NCBI RefSeq assembly: GCF_013368755.1
Contig: NC_049563.1
Coordinates: 558,001-622,000, forward strand
Origin: Talaromyces rugulosus
Taxonomy: Eukaryota > Ascomycota > Eurotiomycetes > Eurotiales > Trichocomaceae
Direction of reading: 5' to 3'
Length of the DNA stretch: 64,000 nt
A program made the translations under genes and the position numbers. Every line of letters starts with the position of its first letter. Position 1 is the first letter of the stretch. Positions 1 to 12,682 of the stretch are shown in pieces. Below the pieces are notes generated by a model that saw only the letters and a list, made by a program, of their open reading frames with translations, was not told where the DNA came from and did not search any database.

Positions 1-3000
1 GCCGCTTTCGAGTGGAGCTCCTCCATCAGACAAAAGATCTTCATCCGAATCTTCGTCACTGTCAGAATCCGCTTCGTCCTTCAAATAAGAGGCTTTCAAT
101 CCAAACGAAATCTTCTCCTGCTTCGTATCAATCTTGAGGATCTTCGCTTTGACGATATCACCAGCTTCAAAAAGCTTCCTCGCATCATCAACAGCTTGGT
201 CTGCCATCTGGCTTCGATGGCAGAGACCGCTGACGTTAGCGGAGCCATCCACAACAATGAATGCACCAAACTCTTCAACTTTTCGGACTTTTCCAGTCAC
301 TACTTGGCCTTGTCGAAGATCACGAAGTTTCAGAGGAGCCTTATAGTTAGGGTCTAGCACTGAGTCCTTCAGACTCAATTGCAACTTGTTGTTTTCCGAA
401 TCGGCGAGAATGACTCGGCCTTTTACCAATTGATCTACCTGGAACTGGTCCTTCCACTCTTTCAGGTACGAATCAGACAGATCCGAGACACGGATGTAAG
501 CAGTGACATCGTGGCCTAACGCAACAAAGAGGCCATTGTCTGCAACTCTGCGAACGAATCCACGAACGACGTCATTGGCTTTCAGTTGGCTTATCGAGGT
601 AATTTCCGGATCCCGAACAGGAAGCGATGAGCTCAAGACTTTCGATGGACGCAAGGATAGATGAACCTTCTTCTTGGATTTGTCAATGCTGACGACGCAA
701 ACCCGGAGAACCTCGTTCTTCTTATACAGAGTAGTGTCGATTTTAGAGTAATCATCCGCCATATCTGCGAGGTGCACGACCCCAACAAGTGTATCGCTAA
801 GCTGCATAACAACTTGTTTCTCTGTGAGTTTCGTAACTCTTCCAGGTAGGATCATGCCTTTTGAGAGCGTGTCAAGTGTTAATTCACGAGCAGACTTTTG
901 CTTTCCTGAGAGGTCCAATCGTCCCTTGGCTACGTCGACCCCTGTGACACGCACTTTCAAAGCTGATCCCACTGGATAATTCTCCTCTAGATCAGCCAGA
1001 GAGGAAAGGTCATCAGTGAGGTCGAGAGCTCCAAGCCGACCTCGAACATTAGGCGAGAGATTGATCCAGAGACATTCGTCATTGATATTATTGACAAATC
1101 CAAACATTGCCGCGTCTACCTTGATTTGCTCCAAGCTCAACGATTTTGGCTCTTCAGCAGACACAACGCTAGGCTTGGCGGAAAGCTCAAACACTGGATG
1201 CTTGCCCGATCGGTGGCTAATCGGAAGGAATTTGTGGTTTCGAGCGTCATGTACACCCAAAATTCTTACAGGAAGAATTTCTTTGACGCGGAATGATTGC
1301 AAAGGGTGTTTACGATCCTTGATGTCTTCCCATTGATCAAATATCTCTGACACGTCAATCCGGCCTTGGATTTTATCGGCCAGAATAACGTTGATCTGGG
1401 TATCTTTGATGGAAGCAATTCTAGCCTTGGTGACTTTTCCGACGGAGAAATCGCTCACTGACTTAATACTCTCATCAATAGGGTTTGTAAGTTCCTCAAA
1501 AGTCGATGAAGATTTAGCCTTTGCCTGTTGTGTCTTTGCGTCGTTTGACGAGTCACCACGCATGGTCAGAGTGAACCGTCGGAAGTCTTCGTCGATCTGA
1601 TGGATAGTGGCAGACAAAGGCTGGAATAGGTGCAGTCCGAAATTAGGCTTATTGAGGTGCTCGTCATCGAGAAGACGTTTAGGCAAAAGGCCATTGAGGC
1701 CGCCTAGGAACTCCACAAAGACGCCTATGGAGGTCACGCCTCTCACAAAACCCGTGACAGACATACCCTCTTGAAGATCCTCGAACTTGGAGGGAAGGGT
1801 TTTCTCTTTGAGTGACTTTCTCAAGCTTGATTTAACAGTCACTTTGATCAACCTATGAGATCGCTCAACGTTCAGAACGAGGAGGTCGTGTAATTTCTGG
1901 CTAACTCTTATCTTGGAGAGAGCAGTGTTCTGTTTTGAAGCGTCCCCATCAGTAAGATGGCCAGCACTCAACCGTGCAATAACGCCGAATTTATCAAGCT
2001 TCAAGAGCAAGTCATCGTTGGACTTCTCAAATACAGTACCCGACACAGTAATGCCTGGGTAGATCTCACCAAAAGCTTCCCGGTAGGATTCAGTCGAAGC
2101 TGACGGGTCTTTGCAAGAGACTGCTAATTTACCCAAGGCTGCATCCACGCTAAGAGCATGAACATTGACGACTTGACCTTTTCTGAAATGCAGCGAAGGG
2201 TCTTTGATATAAGCCTCACTCATCTCCGAGACGGGTAAGAAAGCTCGGACTGGACCATAGAATTGAACAACAGCGCCGTGGGGATGGATATTGATGATTG
2301 TTCCCGGCGATTGGTTTCCAGGCGAGATATCATTGTAGTTTTTCCAGATAGCGGAATCATTGTTGAGAAGACTTTTCTTTAGCGTAAGTCGTACCTGGCG
2401 CTTATCCAAGTCGACAGACAAAATTCTGGCAGAGACCGTCGAGCCTTCTCGAAACTTCTTTTCAGGGTGTTGAAGCACACCATCTGCAAAGTGCATTGAA
2501 GGCACCAATCCAGTGATACCATCTGCCAGCGTCACAATAATACCGTCTACCCCAGTTGGACCAATGAGTAGTTTCTCAATTGCCCCTTTCACCACGGCAC
2601 CAACAGTTACATCTTCAAGTCGGATGAAGGGTTGATCGATGACCTTTTTCTCAAAAGATAGCATAAAGAGATTGTCGACTGCATTGTAACCAATAACTCG
2701 AGCCTCATGCGTGGTTCCAACTCTAAATTTTCCTTCTTCAGCCGAAATCATGTCAACGGTCCCATCAGTGACTCTTGAGATATGGACGAAACCGAGGTGC
2801 TTTGAGGAGCCGACATCCACATAGAGACCCAAACCAGGCTCTACTTTAACAACCTTGGCATCCAGAATGGCGGCGATAGAAGGGGTCGAGCTCGTCTTTG
2901 TAGGTGATTGATTTTGAGCTGGGGCAAATTTCAAGACGTGGTCCAAAATCGAGAAGCTGACTTTGTAAGGCTCGGAGTTTGGGAAGGTAGAAAGAATTCT

Positions 3001-4351
3001 ACCCTTGATTTTCGCACCGGTCTGAAACTTTTTCGCAAGATCGATGGCCCCCGAATTCGCTCCTGAATGGACGACATCAACAGTAGTATCCAGAAGGCCC
3101 ATGATCTTGCCAGCCATGCCAGTTTCCGACACTTCCGTAAGAAGTATCTCCGCTGCGGTACCCGGTAAGAAGGAATTGATTGTCGGTGCCGAACTGAGAT
3201 AGTGAGATTTCTTGATCGATGCAGCAGTTTGGAGGTTGGCGGAGAGTTGGACAACAGTCTTGGTCGTGTTGAATCCCTTGATGATGCAAAGGATCACAGT
3301 GCCCTCTTTGATGTTGGAAAACTCGACTTCAGGATCGATTTCCTTAGCCGACATGAAGGCTCTCACGTCTTTATCCTCAAGGCCGATATCCATAACCAGA
3401 CCATGATCTTCAACGCTCACCACAGAAGCCTGTACAATGACATCTTCAACCAAATCGGATTTTGTCAAGCCGCTGTTTGTTTGTCTCGGATCCAGGGAAA
3501 GCTCGATCCTTTTCTTGGTTTTGGTGGCTCCGGCGTCTGTAGCGTTGGAATTCCCGGTTGAGGTAACGTAAGCACGCAGATACTGGCCTAGGCGGAAATA
3601 GGAGCTGAGGTTGAGTATATCTTCTTCATCCGCCTCCTCTTCCTCGTCTTCTTCCTCGTCTGCATTCAGCAGCTTCTCAATCCTTTCGTCTAAGGTTTTG
3701 GATATCGCAGTCAAAGGGACATAACCTGTCAGGTTGTTGGGTAAAGCCAAAGTGATGTCGTGGGCATTGATGCTCGCAACTTGACCTAAGATCATTGTTC
3801 CTGGAGCCAGACGCTTTTGAAGATTAGCAAGAGACAATAATATATCAGGCTCACAGCTAACGACGTACCTTGAAGCTTAAGCCTTCGATCCGCACACCAT
3901 CCTTGGTGGGCTTTTCTTGATCGTCCCGCTTTTTATTTTTCGACTTGCGCGACTTTTTAGCCGTTACAGTACCCTGAGCTGCATCTTCCATATCAACATC
4001 TTCATCCAAGTCGTCATCAGCAAAGGCCGCAGCACTGTTGTTCGGGCCTTTCTGTTCGAAGAGTACATCCCGAGTCGCTTGGATCTGGATTTGTTTGCGC
4101 TCTAATGGAGTGAGAACACTTCCACCGCCTCGAGGAAATGACGGCTCTTCATCACGGAGGATTGAAAAGTCAGAGTTTTGCTGTGGACCATTAGACTTGC
4201 CGTCTGTGTCTCTGCTCTCTTTCTCTTGCTTGAGTTTCTTCTGCTGTGCACCGGAGAGTTTTTTGGTTCCCTCTGAGCTGACCCGAGGTCGTTTCTGCTG
4301 GTTCGAAGACGAGCCATCAGCTGCAGCTCCTTTGCGTTTGATTGGCGCCAT
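1..4351 (-). CDS. RRP5: rRNA biogenesis protein RRP5 (C-terminal part outside window)
   Basis: Nucleolar S1-repeat protein needed for 18S and 5.8S pre-rRNA processing in the SSU processome and pre-60S particles (known for the family). About 1432 residues are visible. The ATG is at 4351-4349, because the slightly longer open frame starts at a TTG. Residues 1-150 are Lys/Ser/acidic and disordered. After them comes a long series of S1 (OB-fold) repeats, seen as recurring segments of the type 'G..v.g.V..i...G..v.l......G.v...e'. One intron, 3814-3868 (55 bp, GTACGT donor, AAAAG acceptor), lies after residue 161. The window ends in an acidic Ser/Asp/Glu linker, which in this family precedes the C-terminal HAT repeats, so those lie off the left edge. 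It shares a 399-bp divergent promoter with the CDT2-like gene. Confidence 0.93.
3814..3868 (-). other. intron of RRP5
   Basis: On the minus strand it starts GTACGT and ends CAAAAG, with a CTAAT branch-like site 10 bases before the acceptor. Removing it joins F-K directly to R-L-A-P-G in phase 0, which restores one continuous RRP5 frame; without it the frame stops. Confidence 0.85.
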
Positions 4352-4750
4352 AATTGACAATGGCGCAAAGCCTAGAATAGAGGCTTTCAGCGTTCCTGGT
4401 GGTGTCTTGGAGGCAGGTGTGCGGGCGCAAGACCAAAAAAAAATCTCCAGATAACGATGCTATCAGTGTGCTAGTCCGTATACGGCTAGTCCGATTCGCG
4501 CTCTTTTTCGCGGCGATCACGTGATGAGATTCCCGCTCGGCATTCCCGATCGGGCTTTAATTGAGCGCATCGCGTACACGCACGGCACGCAGACACGCCG
4601 CGAGAAAAGCGCGCGCCGACGTGCTTCGACTATGCAGGGCCGGGTCCCACCACCAGCTTTGCTCGTCCACCACCGTCCGAGTCCGTCAATAATCAATTCC
4701 TGCTGCTCTTACTCTGACAAAGTAATTGCAGTTTGTATTCTCTAGCAACG
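4352..4750. other. divergent promoter region RRP5 / CDT2-like
   Basis: About 400 bp between two divergent start codons. It contains a perfect 10-bp CACGTG palindrome (4516-4525), a nearby TTTTTCGCGGCG stretch that loosely resembles an E2F/MCB-type G1-S site, and a GC-rich stretch with several GCGC/CGCG words at 4565-4620. No ORF here is convincing. Confidence 0.5.
4516..4525. promoter_or_regulatory. palindromic CACGTG (E-box) element
   Basis: ATCACGTGAT is a perfect palindrome 165 bp upstream of the RRP5 ATG and 225 bp upstream of the CDT2-like ATG. Cbf1/bHLH proteins bind CACGTG in fungi (known). A role here is inferred from position only. Confidence 0.4.
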
Positions 4751-7008
4751 ATGGATGGGCATTTGCAGTCAGACCCGGTACACATACTTTCCTCCCAGGA
4801 AATACCATCCTCTCCCCCATCCATCGTATCGGAGGCTGGGGCTCGACGAAAACCCAGGAGACCACCTCCAGTCACACCACGCTCGTTCAAGAAATTTTTC
4901 ACACCTCGATCGTCTCTTCACTCGGCCAACAAGGGTATACAGACAAGTCGACATGTTTTGAGAGAACTCAGCTCTACGTCCTTGAACAGACGGGGCCCGG
5001 CCTTCACTAAAGCTGCAACGTCCCAAGCTGCTGGCCACGGCATTCTCAAAAGTCCGTTTACAGAAACAACAAAAACACCTAGTAGGAAACGAAAACTGTC
5101 CTTTTCCTCGACGGGATCTCCTCCGCAGTCGTCGCCATTGAGAAAGGTACGACTTACCACAACTCTCTATAATGAACGCCACACCAATGAAATTGTGGAC
5201 GAGATTGGTCCACCCATCTCACCCTTGAAGGCCCTTTCGCCTCCAAAGTCTCTCCAGAAGCAGCTGTTTCCCGCGAAGCCTCCAGCCGGCCCTTTGCGTC
5301 GATCAAAAGCTCTTGCTTCGACGGGAGAACTATGTTTGCGAAGCGTATCTGGCCGTATGAATCGGTTAACAATGCGCTCAAACTATGGGTATGGTAGGTA
5401 TCTCGAAACAATAACCGATTGTCCTATAGCTCCCGTTAACATTCATTAGGTTGGCAAGATCAAGCTTCCAACTTTTACTCCCGGCCTGAAGACCAACATC
5501 AGAGCGTTAATATAACTGGCGACCGTCTTGCACTTCCTGTCTGTATAGCACCCTGCAAAAGTGAGTTCCTTGTGATGTTATGAGTAATTGTTCATCTACT
5601 AATCTTGTGGACAGCAAACTCTCTCGTAGCGATCGGTGATGAAGAAGGCGGTATCCGCCTGCTCGACTCCGCAAAAGATGTCAAAAACGGCTTTTCAAAT
5701 GCTCATTTGTCGTTTCGTGCGCACGGAAACTCTATTCTGAACCTTGAGTTTTCTTCGGACGATCTTCTCCTTGCAACTGCTGCCGGTGATCAAACGACCC
5801 TTATAATAGACATACAAACTCAGAAACCTATTCATTGTTTGTCTAACCACACCGCCTCCGTCAAGCATGTCCAATTCCAACCCGGCTCTAACAACAGGAT
5901 GGTTGCCACTTGCAGTCGTGACGGTACCGTCAATATATGGGACTTGAGATGCCGAGGTTATGAAATGCCCTCGTTACAAGTTCGCTGCTCTCTTGCATCC
6001 GACCCAGATGATGAACCGTCGGCTCCTTTACCGAAAATAAATTATCCTCAACCCGTGAGGACAGTTCAGGATGCTCATACATTTATGCCCAAGGCTTTGA
6101 AATTGACAGGGGACAAGCCAGAGACTCAGTTTTCTCAGGATAATGTCACTGTGACATCTCTCTCATTTCTACCTGCTGGCCGTGAAAATTTATTCGTTAC
6201 AGCATCGTCAACCAATGCTTGCGTTAGACTATGGGATATGCGTACATCTTATAATATTCGCAAAGGACATCCAGTCCCACTATCCACGACTCGTGAGCCT
6301 GATTGCCACGTCAGTCATAGATCTTGGGGTGTGACATCCATGGCTTTAAATGGCGATGGGTCTAGATTATACACTCTTTGCCGAGATGCTTATGTCTATG
6401 CCTATTCTACCTCACATCTGATTCTCGGTGGATCTCCGGACATGAACATGAACAATACTCGACCTCGCCGAACTGGTGGTCCTAATAAAGAAGGTCTTGG
6501 GCCTCTTTACCGCTTCGGTGATCCCGGACTGCAGGTCTCATCTTTTTATGTTAAAACAGCACTGCGGCCAGCGAAAGATGACCGAGGAGAAATGCTCGCA
6601 GTGGGAAATAGCGAAAGTTCGGCAGTTTTGTTCCCTACTGACGAGCGGTTTTTGGAGCCGACCAACTTGGCGGACCAACCCGAACTTCCTCCAAACACTC
6701 AAGCTCCATTGGGAAGACCTGGGCTGCGACGCACCAATTCCGAAGTTGGGCTTTCTGGACGGCCAGAGAGTGCAATCCCCACCTATCGAACTGGAACTCG
6801 ACTTGTCGAGGGACACCAGAAAGAAGTTTCGGCCGTGTCCTGGGCTCATGGTGGCGAACTAGTCACGGTCAGTGATGACTTTAGCGCAAGATGCTGGCGC
6901 GAAGGACCAGATGCTCGCGACCTTCGAACCGGAGGCGAAGCAGACGGACGACGCTGGCGCTGTGGCTGGGCTGATACTAAAGACTCTTATGATGACGAGG
7001 AAGAATAA
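4751..7008 (+). CDS. Cdt2/DTL-type WD40 protein (CRL4 substrate receptor)
   Basis: Probable substrate receptor of the CRL4-Cdt2 ubiquitin ligase, which degrades Cdt1 and other targets bound to PCNA in S phase (known for the family). Exons 4751-5393, 5450-5560 and 5615-7008 give 715 residues. Residues 1-215 are disordered and rich in SP/TP motifs and basic patches. The WD40 propeller follows, with AAGDQT and CSRDGTVNIWDLRC in early blades, CVRLWDMRTS midway and a last blade W-A-H-G-G-E-L-V-T-V-S-D-D like human DTL. The ATG at 4751 is the first in frame. Introns are 5394-5449 (GTAGGT donor) and 5561-5614 (GTGAGT donor, CTAAT branch). A long N-terminal extension, rather than a long C-terminal tail, distinguishes it from animal DTL. 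Other WD40 families are possible but fit less well. Confidence 0.82.
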
Positions 7009-7654
7009 ATGAGTACCAAGACAAACTGTCCTCTAGTATTCAGCCTCGACTTTCCTCCTCGTTTTTACGATGAATACTTCTCCATCGAGAAGACGTTTCC
7101 TGCATTGCGTGGCGTTTTTTTTCTCTTTCTTTCTTTTTTTCTTTTTGAGGGCTCGTTGCATCCAAACCAGCATTCATACGTTGTAAAAGTTTCACATTGA
7201 TTGAACTGTTGCGTATATGTTAAACGCTATATACCTTATGAGCGTTGCAGAGTCGTGGAATCCTTTTTGGTTCATTATTGTATATAAATATGCATTATCC
7301 AGCATGGAAGTACGGATGTTGTTCCATCCGAGTCAGCTGTGGTGTCAATCTGAGAGACGTTTTAGTTGAGTGTTATTGATAGCAGATGTATCAATTGATA
7401 ATGATGACAGGTGCTGAGCATTTGCTATGAACAACGTAGTAATAGACAATAATCCCTGGGGAATCACGCCGGCATTTGATTACATGTATTGGTATATCAA
7501 TTGATGAGATTGGGTTCAAATTTTACAGCTTTCTACGGCGAGGAGCAACACTCAATTACAATTCAGCATATATTAATCCTTCGATACAAACTCTAAAGCT
7601 TTTGTAATCCATTTCCTTTTTTTTCATGTCTTCTGCACATCAATCTCATCGCGC
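7009..7654. other. convergent 3' region between CDT2-like gene and CCT1
   Basis: AT-rich sequence between two convergent stop codons, with T-runs near 7105-7145 and 7615-7625. It presumably holds both 3' UTRs. Short open frames here lack codon structure or homology that I can see. Confidence 0.6.
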
Positions 7655-9658
7655 TTAATGGCCGTGTCCATCGTCTTCAGCCGGCCTTTCAGGGTCCAAC
7701 TTGATCATGGTGTCAATACGCATGATAGCGATACATGCCTCGACGGCACTCTTCAGTTGCTTCACCTTGCTCATGCTGGGTTCGAGCACACCGGCTTTGA
7801 TCGAGTCGATGACTCTGCCTTTGGTCAGGTCAAGTCCGTAGTTTTGGTATGTCTTCTTCTTGGCGATTGCCTTTTCTTCTTCGTTGGCATCGCCTTCCTG
7901 AACGCGTTGGGAGATTGCATGGCGAACTCGAAGTTGAGCGACAAGCTCGGACGAATCCTTGGCTGCGTTGACGGCGAGAGTTTTGGGAATGACGAGGAGG
8001 GATTGCGCAAATTCACCAATGGCGAGTTGTTCCCGGGAGCTCTGTTTTTTTTTATTGTATTAGTTGTAGAAACAATTAAAATGTAAAGATTTTAAACTTA
8101 CCACTGTGACGGCAAACTCCTCGAGGTAGATATGCAAAGCAGTCTCAACTGCACCACCACCAGGAACGATACTGCCACTTTCCAATGTTCGCTTAACAGC
8201 GGACAGGGAGTCGTGAACGGAACGTTCCATTTCGTCCAGTTGGAAATCGTTGGGTCCGCGGAGGATAATGGATGCAGACGAGTGAGCCTTGGTACCCTTG
8301 ACAAGAATGCACTCGTCATCGGAGATGCGCTCCTGCACAACTTCCTCGGCATTTCCAAGGTATGAGGCTTCGAATTTCTCGTCACCGTTCAAGTCTGACA
8401 AAGTGCTAATGAGGGTAGCTCCTGTCGCCTTTGCAATTCGCCTCAGATCTTCTTTCTTGCAACGTCGGACGGCTATGGCTCCCTTCTCGACAAAGGTTTT
8501 CAGGACCATATCATCGATACCCTTGGTGGTGAAAACGACATTGGCGCCAGCCTTCAATATCATCTCCACGCGGTCCAAAACGATTCCAGATTCTCGCTCC
8601 CTGATCTTTTCGAGCTGTTGAGGGTCGTCAACTGTGATGTGGACACCAAGCTTCATCCTCTCCTTTTGCAGGTTTATGTCCAAGCAAGCAATCTTCGCAT
8701 CGGTTATCCGAGTCTTCATCGCTTGAGACGCAACGGTACAGTTGAGCGCATATCCTTTAACGAGAATCGATTCTGTCGCACTTTTTCCGTGGGCCTTTAG
8801 GACATTAACGGCCTTGACTGGGTATTTGACCTCGCTCCTCTGGTTCGTAGACTTGACAAGAAGCATTGCATCAACCACCATGTTAGCGAAAAAATCGGCG
8901 TCAGAGCCAATAATCTTGCTGGACATGGATGTCTTCGCAATGTTCAACAAGCTGTCTTTGCCCAAATTCTCCACCTTTGTGCTGATATTCTCGTTCATAT
9001 ACTTGACGGCCTCGCGCAAAGCTAATCGGTAGCCGGTAATGATAGTAGTAGGATGGATTCGGTTTTTCATAAGTTCGTTTCCTCTCCGCAGAAGCTCGGA
9101 AGCAATCAAGACAACAGATGTAGTTCCATCTCCGACCTATAAAGCAGAAGGCATGTGAGTTCGGATGCCTCGACACAGGATGCAATATAAAAAAGTAAAT
9201 CGTACCTCCTTGTCCTGTTGCTGGGCCAAGTCGACGAGGATCTTGCCAGCTGGGTGTTCAATATCCAGAAGACTCAGAATAGTGGCGCCGTCATTCGTTA
9301 CTGTGACATCCTTGAAAATTGGTCAATATCACAAAAAAAAAACTTGTGGCGATCGACGGGGCCTTACTCCAATATCGTCCACCATCATCTTGTCCAAGCC
9401 GGAAGGCCCGAACGAGCTTTTGACGACATTTGAAATCGCCTGTGTTGCGAGCACTAAATTTGCGTAAGATAAAAACCTCGAGCGATCGCTGAACGCGACA
9501 TTCACGAACCATTTTGATCTCGTATATCAGCACCGCTAATTTTCTGCCCGCCGAGGACTGTGTGAAGCATCGAGTTAGCAGCAAAGAGCAAGAATGCGAA
9601 CAAGGTCCGACTCACACAAAGTGCCCCCGTTACGTGGCTGTTCAAAGATTCCAGTCAT
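7655..9658 (-). CDS. CCT1: T-complex protein 1 subunit alpha (CCT1/TCP-1 alpha)
   Basis: Subunit of the cytosolic TRiC/CCT chaperonin that folds actin and tubulin (known). Six exons: 9616-9658, 9510-9557, 9368-9453, 9206-9310, 8102-9136 and 7655-8041, giving 567 residues, the usual CCT size. Group II chaperonin signatures are visible: [25 protein letters not shown], and the ATP-site [20 protein letters not shown] is seen towards the C-terminus. The first coding exon is only 43 bp ([12 protein letters not shown]) and was found from frame plus a GCTAACTC...CACACAG intron end. The protein ends D-D-G-H-G-H. It shares a 311-bp divergent promoter with ProRS. Confidence 0.93.
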
Positions 9659-9969
9659 TTTTTCCGACCAGACCGTACAAGATGAAAAGAGATTGGGGAA
9701 GAGCTCTGGTCACAATAGGGCTTTCGAAGGTGTTTCCCTCCTTAGCGGGACGCTTAAGCGGCGAGGCGGTGGGAATTATTCTGCCGGCCAAAGGCGGTCG
9801 GCGTGAGTCATCCCACTTGCAACGAGGGGAAGACAGGAAACCACGGAGAAATTTCGATATCGCGCCAGGCATCGACGCGCAGGCTATAGCGTCGTGCTAG
9901 ACAGACTCTCGGAAATTCCTCCACAGTTTCTTGACTTATAAACACAGTCTTTTCTCGGAATTAGAGGAC
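9659..9969. other. divergent promoter CCT1 / prolyl-tRNA synthetase
   Basis: 311 bp between divergent ATGs. GC-rich at 9735-9800, with an inverted CCAAT-like ATTGG at about 9691. No coding signal. Confidence 0.5.
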
Positions 9970-11945
9970 ATGTCGAGCCAAAACGACGCAGCGGCGCAGG
10001 CCCTGCCTGACCGTACACAGAACCCCGCCGAAGATAAGGCTCCTGAGGGCGGCGAAGTTTCCAAAAACGCAGCCAAAAAAGCAGCCAAGGCCGCCAAACT
10101 GGCAGCAGGAAAGGCCGATAAGGCGTTGAATAAGGGAATTGGAAAATCAGAGGCAAAACAACCTTCATCCAAGGCTGCGAAGAAGAAAATTGACGGAGCT
10201 GCCCAAATTGGTATCGATGTTTCCAAGGAAGAGGATTTCCCTGGCTGGTACCAGCAGGTTTTGACCAAGGGAGAGATGCTGGACTACTATGATGTGTCTG
10301 GATGCTTTATTCTCAAGGTGAGTTTGTCGCATGAAGCTGAGAACTGGGGTCTTGAATTAAAAATTACTAATTTGGGCTAGCCTGCGTCCTTCTACATTTG
10401 GGAGAGTATCCAAAATTGGTTCAATGACAAAATCAAAAAGATGGGTGTCCGCAACTGTTCCTTCCCCCTATTTGTTTCGGAAGATGTTTTGCAGAGGGAA
10501 AAAGATCATATTGAAGGGTTTGCTGCGGAGGTTGCTTGGGTTACACACGCGTATGGTTTTGATGAAGAATTGCGAATGAAGCGTGAAAAACTGATTTTGA
10601 CTACAGAGGCTCTACTCCTCTCGAGAAAAAGATTGCCATCCGTCCTACATCCGAAACAGTCATGTACCCCTACTACGCAAAATGGATCCGAAGCCACCGT
10701 GACCTTCCTCTGCGACTGAACCAATGGAACTCCGTTGTGCGCTGGGAGTTCAAGCATCCCCAGCCTTTTCTCAGAACTCGAGAATTCCTCTGGCAAGAGG
10801 GACATACCGCCCATCTCACCGAAGAGGGTGCAGGAACGGAGGTCTTACAGATCCTTGATCACTATGCCCATATCTACGAAGATCTTCTCGCTGTCCCCGT
10901 CGTGAAAGGCCGAAAGACTGAGAAAGAAAAATTCGCTGGTGGTTACTACACTACCACAGTCGAAGGCTACATTCCTGCTACTGGCCGTGGTATTCAGGGT
11001 GGTACATCTCACTGCCTGGGCCAGAACTTTAGTAAAATGTTCAACATCACCGTGGAAGACCCAAATGCCAAGCCCGAGGAGAAGTTGCCTCCGGTATACG
11101 TGTGGCAGAACTCATGGGGCCTGTCTACACGTACAATTGGTGTGATGGTCATGATTCACAGTGACAACAAGGGCTTGGTTCTTCCTCCCCGTGTTGCCGA
11201 AACCCAGGTCGTCATTATCCCCGTGGGCGTTGTCAAGAGCCTGCCCCAAGAGGATCGTGAAGCTGTGTTCAAGGAAATCGACGAACTCAAGGATAAACTT
11301 GAGTCCGTGGGACTTCGAGTAGAGGCCGACCTCCGAGATAACTACTCTCCCGGCTGGAAGTTCAGCGACGGAGAACTTCGCGGCATTCCTCTCCGTCTTG
11401 AGTTTGGTCCTGGTGAATCCAAGGGCGGCTTTGTCACGGCCGCACGTCGTGATGTGCCAGGCAAAGAGGGGAAGAGCGAGATTCAGCTCAAGAATCTTAC
11501 CACTGCCGTTCCCGCACTTTTGGACACTATCCATGACAACTTGTTCCGCCGTGCTGACGAGCAATTCCGCGCTCACCGACGAACCCTCACCAACTGGGAC
11601 GACTTTGTTCCTCTGCTCAACGCCAAGAACGTGCTTCTGATCCCTCACTGTCTGACCGAAGCATGCGAGGACCAAATCAAGGACCTCAGCGCCCGCAAGG
11701 CAGAGGAAGACAGCGACGTCCCCGAGGATGCCCGCGCCCCCAGCATGGGAGCCAAGTCGCTCTGCATTCCGTTGGAGCAGCCTGACGGTATCGAGGCCGG
11801 CGTGACCAAGTGTCTCAACCCACACTGCGAGAAGTTGGCTGAGAAATGGTGCATGTTTGGACGTATGTTCCCCCTTTTTTTAAAAAAAAAATAATTATCG
11901 GAAAATATTTGCTAACGATTGGTCTCTCGTTTAGGCTCCTACTAA
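9970..11945 (+). CDS. cytosolic prolyl-tRNA synthetase
   Basis: Charges tRNA-Pro with proline (EC 6.1.1.15), eukaryote/archaeal-type class II synthetase. Exons 9970-10317, 10381-10550, 10607-11862 and 11935-11945 encode 594 residues. An N-terminal Lys/Ala-rich tail (about residues 20-75) precedes the class II core. Class II motif 2 is the [17 protein letters not shown] stretch; [10 protein letters not shown] is also visible. An anticodon-binding domain follows and the C-terminal zinc-ribbon-like domain ends C-M-F-G-R-S-Y. The last exon is just 11 bp and supplies the canonical R-S-Y end, supporting intron 11863-11934. ATG 9970 is the first in frame; the open frame upstream starts at TTG. Confidence 0.93.
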
Positions 11946-12682
11946 ACAACAGCAAAATCGATTCAAGGTCATGCTAGCGCTTGTGCGCCTACGATACCAC
12001 GATTTTCCTTCTGTTCACTTTTCAATGCAGTGTGTTGACATTGACAGGAATGCGTTTTTTTTTAAATGAGCATCTGGATTAACAGCAGTAGCAGCAGCAG
12101 CAGCAACACTGGTAGAAGTTATCTACATCCATGTAAAGCCTTTTTTTTCGGGGTTGGGTTTCAAATGTCATGTTCAAGTTCTCTTTGTTTATATACAACA
12201 TTCAAAGAGAGAGAGAAAAAGTCAGAAAAGATAGTGAAAATAGGAAAAGAATTAAATTAATACCAAAAAAATAAAGTTTTTAAAATGTCACTATGGTTAT
12301 GGTATCAAAACAGAATAGAAAAAGATAAAAATGATGTACATATATAAGAAGAGAAAAATCATGTCCAAAAAATGGTAGAATGAAGAAGATCTTCCAAAAT
12401 TAAAATGAATGGACAAGACCGGATCATATCCATGACTGAAAGTAAAGTGAAATCACATCAATGTTAAATGATAGACAAAAAGCCGCAGCCAACCAACCAT
12501 GTTCCAGGTCGAATGAGAAGGGCAAAGGAATTGGGAGAGTAAGAGAAAACGAGAGAGAAATTTTGAAGTCATGATCCCAAACATGAGAATTAAAAAAAAA
12601 GATAAAACCAACCCTATATCCCACCCCACCTTGTAAAAATAAACATAAACGCCAATCCAACATTGCTACTGTTATGCTGTTT
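11946..12682. other. convergent 3' region, low complexity
   Basis: Lies between the ends of ProRS (+) and the disordered protein (-). It is A/T-rich with purine-rich runs (GAGAGAGA, poly-A) and a short AGC/GCA run at about 12083-12105. Probably two 3' UTRs. No gene seen. Confidence 0.55.

Noticed and set aside
11112..11825. 237-codon frame antisense to prolyl-tRNA synthetase
   Set aside because: Shadow of a strongly conserved sense exon.
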